From the NCBI GenBank assembly GCA_002365855.1, contig DFAP01000025.1, positions 1 to 23,907 of the forward strand: DNA of 23,907 nt, given 5' to 3'. Origin of the DNA: Pelotomaculum sp. UBA3103. GTDB taxonomy: Bacteria > Bacillota > Desulfotomaculia > Desulfotomaculales > Pelotomaculaceae. How positions within the stretch are numbered: position 1 is the stretch's first letter; the number at the start of each line of letters is the position of its first letter. A model generated the notes under the pieces. That model was not told where the DNA came from and searched no databases. It saw only the letters and a list, made by a program, of their open reading frames with translations. Shown here in pieces: positions 1 through 10,861 of this stretch. The position numbers and the translations under genes were made by a program.

Positions 1-199
1 AAGGATTCTGCAAAATTACAGGTTAATAAGAAGAAGTTCTCAAACCAAGGTATTCATTAGAAAAAAAATGGTTACTTGCAGATAATTTCGCAGCAACGGT
101 TTGCCTTGCGAAAAAGCCTGGGGACATCAGTGCTGATGGTCATTTCTGCCACGTGCCCTGCATATGAACTCTTATAAGCTTTTACTAGGAGGGATGCTC

Positions 200-475
200 A
201 TGTTCTCTATCGCGGATAAAATCGTTTTAGGTATGGCCGGGGTCAGGTTCCTCTCTGCCAATATTGAATTTACCGCTGCGATGCTCATGCTTAAGTACGG
301 CAGTGTTGAGACTGCGTTTAAAATTAATGCTGTACTGGCATTAATTGGTCCTACTGCGCTGCTTACCGTGACCAGCCTGGGTCTGCTCGGACTCTCGGGT
401 AAGGTCTCCCTGATGGGAATGTCAGTGATAATAACGGGAGTCGCACTGATTTTTATAGGAATTAACAAACTATGA
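200..475 (+). CDS. yqhV: YqhV-like (DUF2619) small membrane protein
   Basis: Predicted 91-aa integral membrane protein with about three hydrophobic segments. The N-terminal 'DKIVLGMAGVRFLSA', the central 'AALMLKYGS...KINAVLALIGP' pattern and the Gly/Ile-rich C-terminus match my memory of the YqhV/DUF2619 family. In Bacillus that gene lies next to the spoIIIA sporulation operon; its biochemical role is unknown. The ATG at 200 is chosen because AGGAGGG at 187-193 sits six bases upstream; in-frame ATGs at 164 and 194 lack a suitable ribosome site. No spoIIIA genes are visible here, so the classical neighbourhood is absent. A strong terminator follows at once, so it is probably a single-gene unit or the last gene of one. 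Family assignment is fairly confident; function is unknown. Confidence 0.72.
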   Translation: MFSIADKIVLGMAGVRFLSANIEFTAAMLMLKYGSVETAFKINAVLALIGPTALLTVTSLGLLGLSGKVSLMGMSVIITGVALIFIGINKL

Positions 476-487
476 GTACAAATTAAG

Positions 488-524
488 GAAAAGTTTCTGC
501 AGCCTGCAGGAGCTTTTCATTTTT
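488..524 (+). terminator. Rho-independent terminator after yqhV
   Basis: A 14-bp stem (488-501 with 505-518, two G-U pairs) closes a GCC loop and is followed by a T-run at 520-524. It lies 12 bases after the yqhV-like stop codon and separates this gene from the FapA-like gene. Confidence 0.85.
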
Positions 525-537
525 GTGGAGAATAAAA

Positions 538-561
538 AAAGTGCCAAAGTTCTGGCATTTT
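538..561. other. Small A/T-flanked hairpin between yqhV and the FapA-like gene
   Basis: AAAGTGCCA (538-546) can pair with TGGCATTTT (553-561) over a six-base loop, with A's on one side and T's on the other, so it could act as a weak bidirectional terminator. It may only back up the terminator at 488-524. Confidence 0.35.
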
Positions 562-647
562 AGAGAAATTTTGATTAATTAACGAAGATATTGACCTAAC
601 CCTCAAAAACTGCATTTACTCGACTTTAATTAAAGGGGGATCCCTGA

Positions 648-2456
648 ATGGCACCGGAAAAATACGAGCCCGTAGAAATGAACACATATAAACATATGAC
701 CGGGATTTGGGTAAAAAACGGTACAATTCATGTCAAAAGCACGTCTAGTGAGGGTAAAGTCCTTGCTATAACTCCCTGTGATGGTGTGGAACTCGTAGTT
801 AACGGGGCAATTGTTTCTAAAAAAACTGATGTAACAGAAAAAGACGACATAGTTTTAACCCCTTTAAGCATGGATGAGCCGGGCTCATACCAGATTATTA
901 CAGATTCCGATAGAATGTCGGTAAATTTGGAATTAAGGGCGGGTAAAAATACCCGCTATCTTGTGGAAGACCTGGAGGCTGAAAACAACCTGGTTTTAAA
1001 AGCGGAAAGGCGTATTGAAAAGACCTGCCCTTTTACGCTGGATGAAATACTTCAGGACCTGTCTAAAAGAAATATTACTTATGGTGTCAGGCATGGAGAA
1101 ATACAGGCTATTCTCAGCAAGCCGGAAGACGGGATATACTTAATAGCTGAAGGGGAACCGCCTGGAGAAACAGTTAATGACAGGGTAGAATTTCGTTTTA
1201 ACGCCAGCCAGGAAGAACAGAAGGTAGATTATGACAGAGAGAAGGTTAATTTCCGTGATATGGTAGAGATTCCCTCTGTTGAACCGGGTACGTTGCTGGC
1301 GGTTAAGTATCCCGGCATCCAGGGAAAACCCGGAAAGAATATTAACGGGGATACCATTAAACCTCCCATACCTCAGATTATTGAGCTAACCGGCGGCAAT
1401 GGCGCCGAGTTGTCGCCTGATGGATATCAAGCTTACGCCAGGATAGGCGGGAGGCCTTTAGCCAGGCAGATCGGGAAGCGATGTATCGTTGATGTCGATC
1501 CCGTATTGCATAAAAAAGGTGATATTGATATTACTTCCGGGAACATCCGTTTTAAAGGTGATGTGGTTATACATGGAAATGTAAATGAAGGTATGACCAT
1601 ACAGGCAGCCGGAAAAATCAACATCCTGGGGATGATCTTTGAAGCTCGCATTGCAGCCCAGGGCGACATAACGGTTATGCAGAATATAACGGGCAGCAAC
1701 CTTGTGGCAGGTGGCAATAACAGCTTTTTCAGGGCGTTTTATAAAATACTTGAGGCGCTGCAGTCTGACCTGTCATCTATCTCGGCTATGGTTTCTGACC
1801 TTGCCCGGCACAGTGAGAAACTGAAAGACGTTAAAGCCGGGCAGTTGATCCAGCTTATTATAGACAAGAAGTTTGCCAGGGTACCCGGTCTGATAAATGA
1901 AATGATCAGGCTTTCCGGCCAGAACACTTTTATTGTGCCCAGGGAGATGGTAGAACTGCTTGAAAAAGTGGAAAAGAAATTAAGTGGTTTGAATGTTCTA
2001 AAGATAGAGACCAGTGAAGAATTTTTGGAATTGCTCACTGAAATGAAAGAAGTTCTTATACTCTTGAACAATATGGCCGGGGATAAATCTAATATCACTT
2101 TTAGTTATTCAGTTAACAGTAGAATAGAGGCTTCAGGTGACGTTAAGGTAGAGGGACTTGGATGTATCAATACGGTCATAGGCGCAGGGGGAAATGTTGT
2201 AATTAAAGGAGTGTTCCGGGGCGGGGAGATTATTGCCGGCGGCGACATCATTCTGAATGAAGCGGGATCCGAGATGGGGGCAAGGACTCAGATCAGAGCC
2301 GGGAAAAATAGAAAGATCTTAATAAGGAAAGCCTACGAAGGTGTCCGGGTCCAGGTTGGTGACCGCATGGCGAATATTAACATGGTACAGCAAAACCTCA
2401 GAGCTGAGCTGGACGACGGAGGGGATCTGGTTGTTTTATCAGTATCCAAAAGCTAA
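648..2456 (+). CDS. FapA/DUF342 polymer-forming domain protein
   Basis: 602-aa cytoplasmic protein of the FapA (formerly DUF342) family. After a variable N-terminal part (about 1-150) comes the FapA N-domain (about 150-285). A Gly/Val/Ile-periodic beta-helix follows ('GDIDITSGNIRFKGDVVIHG', about 290-365), then a helical, coiled-coil-like insertion (about 375-460), a second beta-helical stretch (about 485-560) and a C-terminal tail. This split helix is typical of the family. Some members are called flagellar assembly protein A, others affect cell surface or polar organisation; no enzymatic residues are evident. AAAGGGGGA at 632-640 places the ATG seven bases downstream. No flagellar or chemotaxis gene is nearby, so a flagellar role is not supported by context. 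It is bounded upstream by terminator-like hairpins and downstream by the pyr promoter, so it is probably transcribed alone. Confidence 0.8.
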   Translation: MAPEKYEPVEMNTYKHMTGIWVKNGTIHVKSTSSEGKVLAITPCDGVELVVNGAIVSKKTDVTEKDDIVLTPLSMDEPGSYQIITDSDRMSVNLELRAGKNTRYLVEDLEAENNLVLKAERRIEKTCPFTLDEILQDLSKRNITYGVRHGEIQAILSKPEDGIYLIAEGEPPGETVNDRVEFRFNASQEEQKVDYDREKVNFRDMVEIPSVEPGTLLAVKYPGIQGKPGKNINGDTIKPPIPQIIELTGGNGAELSPDGYQAYARIGGRPLARQIGKRCIVDVDPVLHKKGDIDITSGNIRFKGDVVIHGNVNEGMTIQAAGKINILGMIFEARIAAQGDITVMQNITGSNLVAGGNNSFFRAFYKILEALQSDLSSISAMVSDLARHSEKLKDVKAGQLIQLIIDKKFARVPGLINEMIRLSGQNTFIVPREMVELLEKVEKKLSGLNVLKIETSEEFLELLTEMKEVLILLNNMAGDKSNITFSYSVNSRIEASGDVKVEGLGCINTVIGAGGNVVIKGVFRGGEIIAGGDIILNEAGSEMGARTQIRAGKNRKILIRKAYEGVRVQVGDRMANINMVQQNLRAELDDGGDLVVLSVSKS

Positions 2457-2564
2457 CTAGAGAGATTGTTTATAGATGTATATTTGACACGGTTTTGCTA
2501 ATTTATGTAAGGCAAAGGCAATTAAACTTGCAATCTTCAGATGTGCCATGAAAATGTAAAAATA

Positions 2565-2593
2565 TTGACACACTGCCCTTTTTACTATAGACT
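2565..2593 (+). promoter_or_regulatory. Candidate sigma-A promoter of the pyr operon
   Basis: A perfect -35 TTGACA (2565-2570) is followed after 17 bases by TAGACT (2588-2593; 4 of 6 to consensus). TATAGA at 2586-2591 is an alternative with a 15-base spacer. Transcription would start near 2600, just before the PyrR-binding hairpin, as expected for an attenuated leader. Confidence 0.6.
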
Positions 2594-2616
2594 ATTTAAG
2601 AACATAACACCTTGAA

Positions 2617-2703
2617 ATCGGTTCCGTGAGACCGGTAAGGATTCATAGGTTAGGTTTATTTGGCTAACTATGCCTGCTTGCCGGTGGTATGCAGGCTTTT
2701 ATT
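2617..2703 (+). promoter_or_regulatory. PyrR-dependent attenuator 1, upstream of pyrR
   Basis: Three mutually exclusive structures can be drawn. (1) The PyrR-binding anti-antiterminator: ATCGGT (2617-2622) pairs with ACCGGT (2631-2636) around the loop TCCGTGAG, the diagnostic PyrR loop. (2) The antiterminator: ACCGGTAAG (2631-2639) pairs with CTTGCCGGT (2677-2685), using the 3' arm of the PyrR hairpin. (3) The terminator: GCCTGC (2672-2677) pairs with GCAGGC (2691-2696), followed by TTTTATT. UMP-bound PyrR should stabilise structure 1, which frees structure 3 and stops transcription before pyrR. This is the known Bacillus pyr mechanism; the pairings are seen directly. Confidence 0.88.
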
Positions 2704-2741
2704 ATTGGCGCAGCTTTCAAGGCGCGGTTGCCTTCTAATGA

Positions 2742-3302
<561 letters not shown>

Positions 3303-3322
3303 TATCGGGTCCACCTTTAATT

Positions 3323-3407
3323 GCGGTCCTGTGAGGCCGGAAAGGGGAGCCGGCAAGTTCCCTTTCAGGCCTCAGCCCGTTTGAAAACCGGGCGGGGTCT
3401 TTATTTT
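3323..3407 (+). promoter_or_regulatory. PyrR-dependent attenuator 2, between pyrR and pyrB
   Basis: The PyrR-binding loop TCCTGTGAGG (3327-3336) is closed by CGG/CCG (3324-3326 with 3337-3339) and matches the PyrR consensus very well. The antiterminator pairs GGCC-G-GAAAGGG (3335-3346) with CCCTTTC-A-GGCC (3360-3371), 11 pairs around one mismatch. The terminator pairs GCCCG (3375-3379) with CGGGC (3389-3393), can extend outward across an A/G mismatch, and is followed by the T-rich 3400-3407. The layout repeats attenuator 1 with different sequence. Confidence 0.88.
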
Positions 3408-3426
3408 TAAATACAGGGGTGAAAAA

Positions 3427-4356
3427 ATGGGTCTCAGTGGCAAGGATCTTATCGGTCTGCGCGATATCACGGCTGAAGAAATAAAATTAATTCTGGATAC
3501 AGCCGGGCCGATGAAAGAAATAATTGCAAGGAAGATAAAAAAAGTGCCGACCCTGAGGGGGCGTACAGTAATCACTGTTTTTTACGAGGCCAGCACCCGC
3601 ACCAGGACGTCCTTTGAACTGGCGGCAAAATATCTAAGCGCTGACACAGTGGGCTTGGCGGCGGCAACCAGCAGTGTGAGCAAGGGGGAAAGCCTCAAGG
3701 ATACAGCCCGGAACATTGCAGCTATGGGGGCTGACGTGGTAGTGCTGCGGCACCCCATGTCAGGCGCTGCTGAACTGCTGGCGCGGTCTCTAAATGTTTC
3801 AGTTATCAACGCGGGTGACGGCGCTCACGAGCACCCAACCCAGGCGCTTTTGGACATGTACACAGTAAGAGAAAAGAAGGGCCGCCTGGACGGGTTGAAA
3901 GTTGCGATTATTGGCGATATCCTCCACAGCAGGGTTGCCCGCTCAGATATATGGGGCTACACCATTATGGGGTCTGAGGTACGGCTGGCCGGGCCATCTA
4001 CACTTATCCCTGCAGGCATAGAAAAACTGGGTGTAAGGGTATGCAGAACCGTGGAGGAAGCAATAGAAGGCGCTGATGTGGTCAATGTGCTCAGGATTCA
4101 AATGGAAAGGCAGCAGCAGGGCTTGTTCCCGGGCTTGCGGGAATACAGCAGGATGTTCGGAATAAGCCCGGAGAGGTTGAGTTTGGCTGCTCCGGGCGCC
4201 CTGGTCATGCATCCGGGTCCCATTAACCGGGGAGTTGAGATGTCGTCGGAAGTGGCTGACGGGCTTCAGTCGGTAATATGTGAACAGGTAACCAACGGGG
4301 TAGCGGTGCGAATGGCTCTGCTGTACCTCTTGATAGGGGGAAGCGAACAAAAATGA
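3427..4356 (+). CDS. pyrB: Aspartate carbamoyltransferase catalytic subunit
   Basis: 309 aa, full family length. It joins carbamoyl phosphate to L-aspartate to form N-carbamoyl-aspartate, the committed pyrimidine step. Visible motifs are the carbamoyl-phosphate loop STRTR (56-60), HEHPTQ (134-139) with the catalytic His and substrate-binding Gln, and the 'MHPGPINRG' segment near the C-terminus. A GGGGTG ribosome site at 3416-3421 precedes the ATG. No pyrI regulatory subunit is present, as is usual for PyrR-regulated Bacillota, so control is expected at the attenuator rather than by allostery. Its stop overlaps the pyrC start (ATGA, 4353-4356), implying translational coupling. Confidence 0.96.
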   Translation: MGLSGKDLIGLRDITAEEIKLILDTAGPMKEIIARKIKKVPTLRGRTVITVFYEASTRTRTSFELAAKYLSADTVGLAAATSSVSKGESLKDTARNIAAMGADVVVLRHPMSGAAELLARSLNVSVINAGDGAHEHPTQALLDMYTVREKKGRLDGLKVAIIGDILHSRVARSDIWGYTIMGSEVRLAGPSTLIPAGIEKLGVRVCRTVEEAIEGADVVNVLRIQMERQQQGLFPGLREYSRMFGISPERLSLAAPGALVMHPGPINRGVEMSSEVADGLQSVICEQVTNGVAVRMALLYLLIGGSEQK

Positions 4357-5642
4357 AGCTGCTGATAAAAGGTGGAACTGTTATTGACCCTGTAGCCGGC
4401 AAAATAAATAAAAAGGATATCCTAATAGTGGATGGCAGGATCTCGGGAAGCGGCCATAACCTGAGCCGCAGCGGCGCAGAGGTGTTGGATGCCAAGGGGA
4501 AGCTGGTGGTGCCAGGGTTGATTGATATGCACGTTCATCTCCGGGAGCCAGGTTTTGAGGCCAAGGAAACCATTTTTACCGGGACGCGGGCCGCAGCAAG
4601 GGGAGGCTTTACCAGCGTCGCCTGTATGCCGAACACCAACCCCGTTGCCGATAACGCAGCTGTTGTTTCATCAGTTATCAAAAGAGCTCATGAAACAGGA
4701 GTTGTTCGTGTATATCCAATCGGAGCTATTAGCCGAGGGAGTATAGGTGAAGAGCTTGCTGAAATAGGTGATATGAAGGAATCGGGAGCTGTCGCGTTTT
4801 CCGACGACGGCATGCCTGTAATGAGCTCCGGTTTAATGCGAAGGGCCATGCAGTATGCACGGATGCTGGGTGTTACGCTCATCAGCCACTGCGAGGACAA
4901 AAACCTTTCGTCCGGCGGCTCAATGCATGAAGGCCTTGTTTCCACCATCCTGGGCTTAAAAGGTATTCCGGCTTCCGCCGAAGAGGTCATGGTGTCACGC
5001 GACATCATTCTGGCCGAGGACACCGGTTGCCGGGTGCACATTGCCCATGTCAGCACCGCTGGTTCGGTCAGGCTGGTGCGTCAGGCCAAGTCCAGAGGGG
5101 TCGGGATAACGGCGGAGGTATCGCCCCATCATTTCACCCTGACTGACGAGGCCGTTATGGGCTATGGCGCTTGCACCAAGGTGAACCCGCCGCTGCGCTC
5201 GGATCGGGATTTGGAGGCGGTGAAGGAAGGGCTGGCGGACGGGACCATTGACGTAATTGCCACCGACCACGCGCCTCATACAGTAGAGGAAAAAGATGTG
5301 GAGTATGACCTTGCCCCTTTTGGTATTTCCGGCCTGGAAACGGCAGTGGGCCTGGTCTGGACCGAGTTGGTCGCTACAGGAGTGCTGACTCCTCTGCAGG
5401 CAATTACAAAGATGACCTTGAATCCGGCCAGGGTCCTGGGAATCCCCGGGGGTACTCTTGAGGCCGGGGCTGACGCGGATATTACGATTATCGATCCCGA
5501 GCTTTCCTGGGAGGTTGACCCGAAGCTGTTCGCCAGTAAAGGGCGGAACACGCCTTTTACCGGCCGCCTGTTAAAAGGCCTGCCCTGGGTGACAATAGTC
5601 GGCGGCAGGGTAGTAATGAAGGACTGTAAGGTTGATATTTAA
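4353..5642 (+). CDS. pyrC: Dihydroorotase (class I, zinc metalloenzyme)
   Basis: 429 aa. It cyclises N-carbamoyl-aspartate to dihydroorotate. It is an amidohydrolase-fold enzyme with the metal ligands H60 and H62 in '[10 protein letters not shown]', further ligands in 'SHCED' and 'HIAHVS', and the catalytic Asp D305 in 'ATDHAPH'. Length and the 'HLREPG' motif match the class I (Bacillus PyrC-type) rather than the short E. coli type. It starts inside the pyrB stop by a four-base overlap and is followed after 49 bases by carA. Nothing is missing or odd in the reading frame. Confidence 0.96.
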   Translation: MKLLIKGGTVIDPVAGKINKKDILIVDGRISGSGHNLSRSGAEVLDAKGKLVVPGLIDMHVHLREPGFEAKETIFTGTRAAARGGFTSVACMPNTNPVADNAAVVSSVIKRAHETGVVRVYPIGAISRGSIGEELAEIGDMKESGAVAFSDDGMPVMSSGLMRRAMQYARMLGVTLISHCEDKNLSSGGSMHEGLVSTILGLKGIPASAEEVMVSRDIILAEDTGCRVHIAHVSTAGSVRLVRQAKSRGVGITAEVSPHHFTLTDEAVMGYGACTKVNPPLRSDRDLEAVKEGLADGTIDVIATDHAPHTVEEKDVEYDLAPFGISGLETAVGLVWTELVATGVLTPLQAITKMTLNPARVLGIPGGTLEAGADADITIIDPELSWEVDPKLFASKGRNTPFTGRLLKGLPWVTIVGGRVVMKDCKVDI

Positions 5643-5691
5643 AGAAAATAAAAGTTTATTTATTGTTTATGATCAAGCGGAGGTGTTTTAT

Positions 5692-6771
5692 ATGCTGGCA
5701 ACGCTGGCCCTGGAAGACGGGACAGTATTTTCAGGTGAGTCTTTCGGCGCGACAGGGGAAAGGTGGGGGGAGGTTGTTTTCAACACAGGCATGACTGGTT
5801 ACCAGGAGGTTCTGACAGACCCATCCTACTGCGGTCAGATTGTAGTTATGACTTACCCCCTGATCGGTAATTACGGCATCACAAAGGAGGACTTCGAGTC
5901 CAAAAGCGCATATGTCCGGGGGTTTGTGGTGCGTGAGGAGTGCAAGCAGCCCAGTAACTGGCGCCTGTCCGAGACCATCGACAGCTTTCTGAAGAAGGAA
6001 GATGTAATCGGCATGTCCGGCATCGACACGCGCGCTTTGACCAGGCGCCTCCGCAACTTCGGCGCCATGCGCGGTGTTATCAGCACAGGTGAGGTTGACG
6101 TGCGGGCACTGGTCGAGCGTGCTAAAAACTGCCCCCAGCTCAGCGGTCAGGAACTGGTGCCGGTTGTGGCTACCAGGGAGATCTACACCTGCCCGGGTGC
6201 TGGATACCGTGTGGTATTGATAGACTTCGGGGCCAAGCTTAACATCATCCGCTGCCTTCAGGAGAGGGAATGTGAAGTTGTGGTGGCGCCTCCAGACACG
6301 ACATCAGAAATAATTATGGCCTTAAACCCGGACGGGATTGTGCTGTCAAATGGCCCCGGAGATCCCACGGATGTTCCGTATGCCATTAATACGCTGAGGG
6401 AACTGGTTGGTAAAAAGCCCATCCTGGGCATCTGCCTGGGGCACCAGGTTCTCGGCCTGGCCATGGGCGCCAGGACTTACAAAATGAAGTTCGGCCACCG
6501 TGGAGCCAACCACCCTGTGAAAGACCTGGCAACCGGGCGGGTATATATATCCTCACACAACCACGGCTTCTCCGTTGACGAGGACTCCATGAAAGGTTTA
6601 GATATTTATGTATCCCACCGCAATCTGAATGATGGCACAGTGGAGGGATTGAAGCACAAGTTTCTCCCTGTGTTTTCAGTGCAGTACCACCCCGAGGCCT
6701 CTCCGGGACCTATGGATTCCGAATATATCTTCGACCAGTTTTTAGAAATGATGGCCGGGGAGGGCAATTAA
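5692..6771 (+). CDS. carA: Carbamoyl-phosphate synthase small (glutaminase) subunit
   Basis: 359 aa from the chosen ATG. The subunit hydrolyses glutamine and channels ammonia to CarB. The N-terminal CPSase small-chain domain ('[15 protein letters not shown]...[15 protein letters not shown]') is followed by a class I glutamine amidotransferase domain with nucleophile C248 in 'LGICLGHQ' and H333/E335 in 'QYHPEA'. The start at 5692 is preferred because GCGGAGGTG (5677-5685) lies just upstream and the family N-terminus begins here; the open frame runs back in frame to an ATG at 5632 that overlaps pyrC and has no ribosome site. The stop is one base before the carB ATG, so the subunits are probably made in balance. 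Also called pyrAA in Bacillus-style naming. Confidence 0.95.
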   Translation: MLATLALEDGTVFSGESFGATGERWGEVVFNTGMTGYQEVLTDPSYCGQIVVMTYPLIGNYGITKEDFESKSAYVRGFVVREECKQPSNWRLSETIDSFLKKEDVIGMSGIDTRALTRRLRNFGAMRGVISTGEVDVRALVERAKNCPQLSGQELVPVVATREIYTCPGAGYRVVLIDFGAKLNIIRCLQERECEVVVAPPDTTSEIIMALNPDGIVLSNGPGDPTDVPYAINTLRELVGKKPILGICLGHQVLGLAMGARTYKMKFGHRGANHPVKDLATGRVYISSHNHGFSVDEDSMKGLDIYVSHRNLNDGTVEGLKHKFLPVFSVQYHPEASPGPMDSEYIFDQFLEMMAGEGN

Positions 6772-6772
6772 C

Positions 6773-9700
6773 ATGCCGCTTAGGAAAGATATAAAAAAAG
6801 TAATGGTCATTGGCTCCGGGCCCATTATTATCGGGCAGGCAGCCGAGTTTGATTATGCCGGCACCCAGGCCTGCCGCTCGTTGCGGGAAGAGGGCCTGGA
6901 GGTTGTCTTGATTAACTCAAACCCGGCTACCATCATGACGGACACCAATATGGCAGACCGGGTCTATATTGAACCCCTGACTCCGGATTTCTTAACCAGA
7001 GTGATCAGGCAGGAAAAGCCCGACGGACTTCTTCCCACCCTGGGTGGTCAGGTGGGCTTGAACCTCGCCCTGCAGTTGGCAGAATCCGGCGTGCTTGAGG
7101 AGGAAGGAGTAGAGCTGCTCGGCACTCCGCTGGAGGCTATCAAAAGGGCGGAAGACCGGGAATCTTTTAAGGATATGATGCAGTCAATTGGTGAGCCGAT
7201 TCCTGAAAGTGTTATTGTTTCTACTTTAGAAGAAGCTGTGGCCTTTGCGCTTGAAATCGGCCTGCCGCTGATCGTTCGTCCTGCCTACACTCTTGGCGGC
7301 ACCGGGGGCGGTATTGCTTACACCATGGAAGAGCTGCGCACTACCACTATCAAGGGCTTAAAGTACAGCATTATCGGTCAGGTCCTGATTGAGCAATGTG
7401 TGGTGGGATGGAAAGAGATCGAATATGAGGTGATGCGGGACAGCGCCAATAACTGCATTACCGTCTGTAATATGGAGAATATTGACCCAATGGGGATTCA
7501 CACCGATGACAGCATTGTGGTGGCGCCTTCCCAGACTTTAAGCGACAGGGAATACCAGATGTTGAGGACCGCTTCCCTGAAGATAATCCGGGCCCTTGGC
7601 ATCGAGGGCGGATGCAACGTTCAGTTCGCTTTGGACCCCGACAGCTACCAGTATTATGTTATTGAAGTCAACCCGAGGGTCTCCCGTTCTTCCGCTCTTG
7701 CCTCCAAAGCAACCGGCTATCCCATTGCCAAGGTGGCAGCTAAAATAGCCGTTGGTTTAAAGCTTGATGAGGTTAAAAACGCTGTTACGGGCAAGACTTA
7801 CGCCTGCTTTGAACCATCCCTGGACTATATAGTGCTAAAGTACCCACGCTGGCCTTTTGATAAGTTTGCCCATGGTGACCGCGCCCTTGGCACACAGATG
7901 AAGGCCACCGGCGAAGTAATGGCCATCAACCGTACTTTTGAAGGAGCGCTGCTTAAAGCCGTACGTTCCCTGGAAATCGGCCTTGATTATTTAGCCCTGC
8001 CAGGGGTGGAAGAGTTGAACCAGAATGAACTTGAAAACAGGCTTGCCAGAGCGGACGACGAGCGGCTTTTTTTGGTAGCCGAAGCCCTGCGCCGCGAAAT
8101 CACCTGTGAGCAGGTTAATGAAATTACTAAAATCGACTTGTTCTTCCTGGAAAAAATACGGCACATCGTTTTGTTTGAGGATGAATTACGGAAAGCCGTC
8201 AGGAACGGTGGGCTAAATCAGGATCTTATGAGGCGGGCTAAAAAAATAGGTTTTTCGGACTCTCACTTGGCCAGTCTGGCAGGATTAAGCGAGAAAGAAA
8301 TTAGGTCCATGCGGAAGGAATACGGGATATATCCCACCTTTAAGATGGTCGATACCTGCGCGGCTGAATTCGAGGCTGAGACACCTTACTACTACTCCAC
8401 GTATGACCAGGAAGATGAAGCCGAGGCCACTTCCCGGCGCAAGGTAATGGTTTTAGGCTCGGGACCCATTCGCATCGGGCAGGGGATCGAGTTTGACTAC
8501 TGCTCAGTCCATTCGGTATGGGCCCTGCGGGAGGAAGGGTTCGAGGCAATCATTGTAAATAATAATCCTGAGACTGTAAGCACTGATTTTGACACGGCCG
8601 ACAGGCTTTACTTTGAACCGCTTGTGATAGAAAACGTGCTGAATATCCTGGACCGGGAAAAGCCAGAGGGTGTTATTGTCCAGTTCGGCGGGCAGACCGC
8701 CATAAACCTGGCCAAACCGCTGGAACAGGCCGGGATTAAAATCCTCGGCACATCAGTAGAAGATATTGACCGGGCGGAAGACCGCGAGCGATTTGACCGC
8801 CTGCTGATTGAATTGGGTATTCCCAAGCCGCCCGGACGCACCGCTTTTTCAGTGGCAGAGGCTGCGGTAATCGCTTCCGAGATCGGCTTCCCGGTGCTGG
8901 TGCGGCCCTCGTATGTTTTAGGCGGCCGTGCCATGGAAATCGTATATAACAACGACGAGTTAATGGGATACATGGCCACGGCAGTGAAAGTCACGCCGGA
9001 GCACCCGGTGCTGGTGGATAAATATCTCATCGGCAAGGAACTTGAGGTTGACGCCATTTCGGACGGGTCTGACATCCTGATTCCCGGGATCATGGAGCAT
9101 ATTGAACGTGCGGGGGTGCATTCAGGAGACAGTACTGCTGTCTATCCACCACAATCCTTAAGCCAGGAGACAAAAGACCTGATCGTGGACTATACCACCA
9201 GGCTGGCGAGGGCGCTTAATGTCAAGGGAGTAATCAATATCCAATATGTCCTGCACAAGGACCAGGTTTATGTCCTGGAAGTCAATCCCCGCTCTAGCAG
9301 GACTGTACCCTATTTAAGCAAAATTACCGGCATCCCGATGATCAACATCGCCACCAGGATCATCATGGGTAAGACTTTAAAAGAGATGGGTTATAAGAGC
9401 GGTCTTTATCCTGAAAGCAATTTTGTTGGGGTGAAGGCGCCGGTATTTTCTTTCGCCAAGCTGCTTCAGGTTGATATCACCCTGGGGCCTGAAATGAAAT
9501 CCACCGGTGAAGTTATGGGTGTGGACAAAGATTTTAAAGTAGCGCTATACAAGGCTCTGGTGGCGGCTGGAAATATGTTCACGAAAAAAGGGACTGTTCT
9601 GGCAACCATAGCTGACAGGGATAAACAAGAAGCCATCCCCATAATTAAAAAGCTGACGGAATTAGGTTATAAGCTCTGCGCCACTTCAGGCACAGCCGCT

Positions 9701-9994
9701 GCTCTAAAAGAGGCCGGGCTAGAAGTTGAAGTGGTGAAAAAGGTGCAGGAGGGCTCGCCGCATATTATAGACTTAATCCGGGCAAACAAAATTAACCTGG
9801 TTATAAACACCCTGACTAAAGGGAAGGCGCCGGAGCGTGACGGCTTTCAAATTCGCAGGGCGGCAGTGGAGTATAGCGTTCCCTGCCTGACCTCTCTGGA
9901 TACAACCAGGGCGATTCTCGATGTGCTGTCTGAAAGCAGGGAGGAAGATAACCACAGGCTGGTGCCGCTGCAGGAGTACCTGGAACAGCAGTGA
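6773..9994 (+). CDS. carB: Carbamoyl-phosphate synthase large subunit
   Basis: 1073 aa, the standard length. It makes carbamoyl phosphate from bicarbonate, ammonia supplied by CarA and two ATP. The internal duplication is plain: '[19 protein letters not shown]' near residue 12 and '[19 protein letters not shown]' near residue 560 each open a biotin-carboxylase-like plus ATP-grasp half. A helical oligomerisation region lies between them (about 400-550). A C-terminal MGS-like allosteric domain (about 935-1073, '[15 protein letters not shown]...NTLTKG') is the usual site of UMP/ornithine or nucleotide control. A GGGGAGGG site within the end of carA serves the ATG. No arginine genes adjoin, so this copy serves pyrimidines, though it could also feed arginine. 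Also called pyrAB. Confidence 0.97.
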   Translation: MPLRKDIKKVMVIGSGPIIIGQAAEFDYAGTQACRSLREEGLEVVLINSNPATIMTDTNMADRVYIEPLTPDFLTRVIRQEKPDGLLPTLGGQVGLNLALQLAESGVLEEEGVELLGTPLEAIKRAEDRESFKDMMQSIGEPIPESVIVSTLEEAVAFALEIGLPLIVRPAYTLGGTGGGIAYTMEELRTTTIKGLKYSIIGQVLIEQCVVGWKEIEYEVMRDSANNCITVCNMENIDPMGIHTDDSIVVAPSQTLSDREYQMLRTASLKIIRALGIEGGCNVQFALDPDSYQYYVIEVNPRVSRSSALASKATGYPIAKVAAKIAVGLKLDEVKNAVTGKTYACFEPSLDYIVLKYPRWPFDKFAHGDRALGTQMKATGEVMAINRTFEGALLKAVRSLEIGLDYLALPGVEELNQNELENRLARADDERLFLVAEALRREITCEQVNEITKIDLFFLEKIRHIVLFEDELRKAVRNGGLNQDLMRRAKKIGFSDSHLASLAGLSEKEIRSMRKEYGIYPTFKMVDTCAAEFEAETPYYYSTYDQEDEAEATSRRKVMVLGSGPIRIGQGIEFDYCSVHSVWALREEGFEAIIVNNNPETVSTDFDTADRLYFEPLVIENVLNILDREKPEGVIVQFGGQTAINLAKPLEQAGIKILGTSVEDIDRAEDRERFDRLLIELGIPKPPGRTAFSVAEAAVIASEIGFPVLVRPSYVLGGRAMEIVYNNDELMGYMATAVKVTPEHPVLVDKYLIGKELEVDAISDGSDILIPGIMEHIERAGVHSGDSTAVYPPQSLSQETKDLIVDYTTRLARALNVKGVINIQYVLHKDQVYVLEVNPRSSRTVPYLSKITGIPMINIATRIIMGKTLKEMGYKSGLYPESNFVGVKAPVFSFAKLLQVDITLGPEMKSTGEVMGVDKDFKVALYKALVAAGNMFTKKGTVLATIADRDKQEAIPIIKKLTELGYKLCATSGTAAALKEAGLEVEVVKKVQEGSPHIIDLIRANKINLVINTLTKGKAPERDGFQIRRAAVEYSVPCLTSLDTTRAILDVLSESREEDNHRLVPLQEYLEQQ

Positions 9995-10048
9995 GCCAGG
10001 TGAGCTATTTAAAATCCAATTAAAACAACCGGGATGCGGAGGAGTAAA

Positions 10049-10861
10049 ATGTATTTAACAGACTCTGAAGTTATAAACCAACAGATGATCTTGCCCGGGC
10101 TTTTCCTTCTAACCCTGCATGCCGCTGAGGTGGCCGGGGCGGCCAGGCCGGGGCAGTTTCTTCACCTGCGCTGCGGGAAAACCCTTGACCCGCTTTTAAG
10201 GCGTCCCATCAGCATCCATTTTACCGACCGTGAAAAAGGAGAAGTTTCTCTTTTATACCGGATAGCCGGTAAAGGTACATCCCTCTTATCTCAAAAAAAG
10301 AGGGCAGACAAAGTCAGCCTGCTGGGGCCGCTAGGCAACGGTTTTAAAATGACGGATGGAAATGAGAGCATATCCGTCGTGGCAGGAGGTATCGGCTTGG
10401 CCCCGCTCTATTTCCTCCTGTGTGAATTAAGTCTGACGAACCGCCGCGCCGCTGTTTTTTTGGGGTCAGCTTCCATTGAGCAGCTGATTCTGGTTAAAGA
10501 GATCAAAGCGCTGGGCCATCAAGTTTACCCGTGCACCGATGACGGGTCCTCGGGCTTTCACGGCCCTGTTACCGAATTGTTTGAAAAAAGCGTTGCTAAA
10601 CGTGGCAGCGATAATCAAAACGCTCTCACTATCGACCTGGTTTACGGCTGCGGCCCCCGTGGGATGTTAAAGCGCTTATGTGATCTGCTCCGTCAGAAAC
10701 AAATCCCGGGGGAGGTTTCCCTGGAAGAGAAAATAGGTTGCGGTGTGGGCGCCTGCCTGTCCTGTGCTTGTAAAATCAGGGAGGGTGGGAGCGGCTATCG
10801 CTACCACAGGGCCTGCGTAGAAGGACCCGTTTTTAAGGCCGGGGAGGTGGTGTGGGAATGA
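10049..10861 (+). CDS. pyrK: Dihydroorotate dehydrogenase electron-transfer subunit (FAD, 2Fe-2S)
   Basis: 270 aa from the chosen ATG. It passes electrons from PyrD's FMN through a 2Fe-2S cluster and FAD to NAD+. The FAD motif 'RRPISIH' and the NAD-domain '[15 protein letters not shown]' are visible. The C-terminal cluster ligands are C231, C236, C239 and C256 in the 'CGVGACLSC...C' arrangement. The ATG at 10049 follows GGAGGAG at 10038-10044; a codon at 10034 is in frame but lies upstream of that ribosome site. Its last codons overlap the pyrD start (ATGA, 10858-10861), fitting the PyrK2-PyrD2 heterotetramer. The pair defines a type 1B, NAD-linked enzyme suited to anaerobic growth. Confidence 0.95.
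   Translation: MYLTDSEVINQQMILPGLFLLTLHAAEVAGAARPGQFLHLRCGKTLDPLLRRPISIHFTDREKGEVSLLYRIAGKGTSLLSQKKRADKVSLLGPLGNGFKMTDGNESISVVAGGIGLAPLYFLLCELSLTNRRAAVFLGSASIEQLILVKEIKALGHQVYPCTDDGSSGFHGPVTELFEKSVAKRGSDNQNALTIDLVYGCGPRGMLKRLCDLLRQKQIPGEVSLEEKIGCGVGACLSCACKIREGGSGYRYHRACVEGPVFKAGEVVWE

Noticed and set aside
119..162. GGGGACATC...CCACGTGCCC upstream of yqhV, resembling ends of the palindromic element
   Set aside because: The two halves do not form the same inverted arms and lack the inner TTTTGCA block; resemblance is limited to a few bases. CATCAG-TG-CTGATG (125-138) within it is a small palindrome without supporting context.
2484..2515. A second TTGACA upstream of the pyr operon
   Set aside because: No acceptable -10 hexamer at 16-18 bases; the TTGACA at 2565 is better placed for the attenuator leader.
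5632..5691. Earlier carA start overlapping pyrC
   Set aside because: No ribosome site; GCGGAGGTG lies downstream of it and serves the ATG at 5692.
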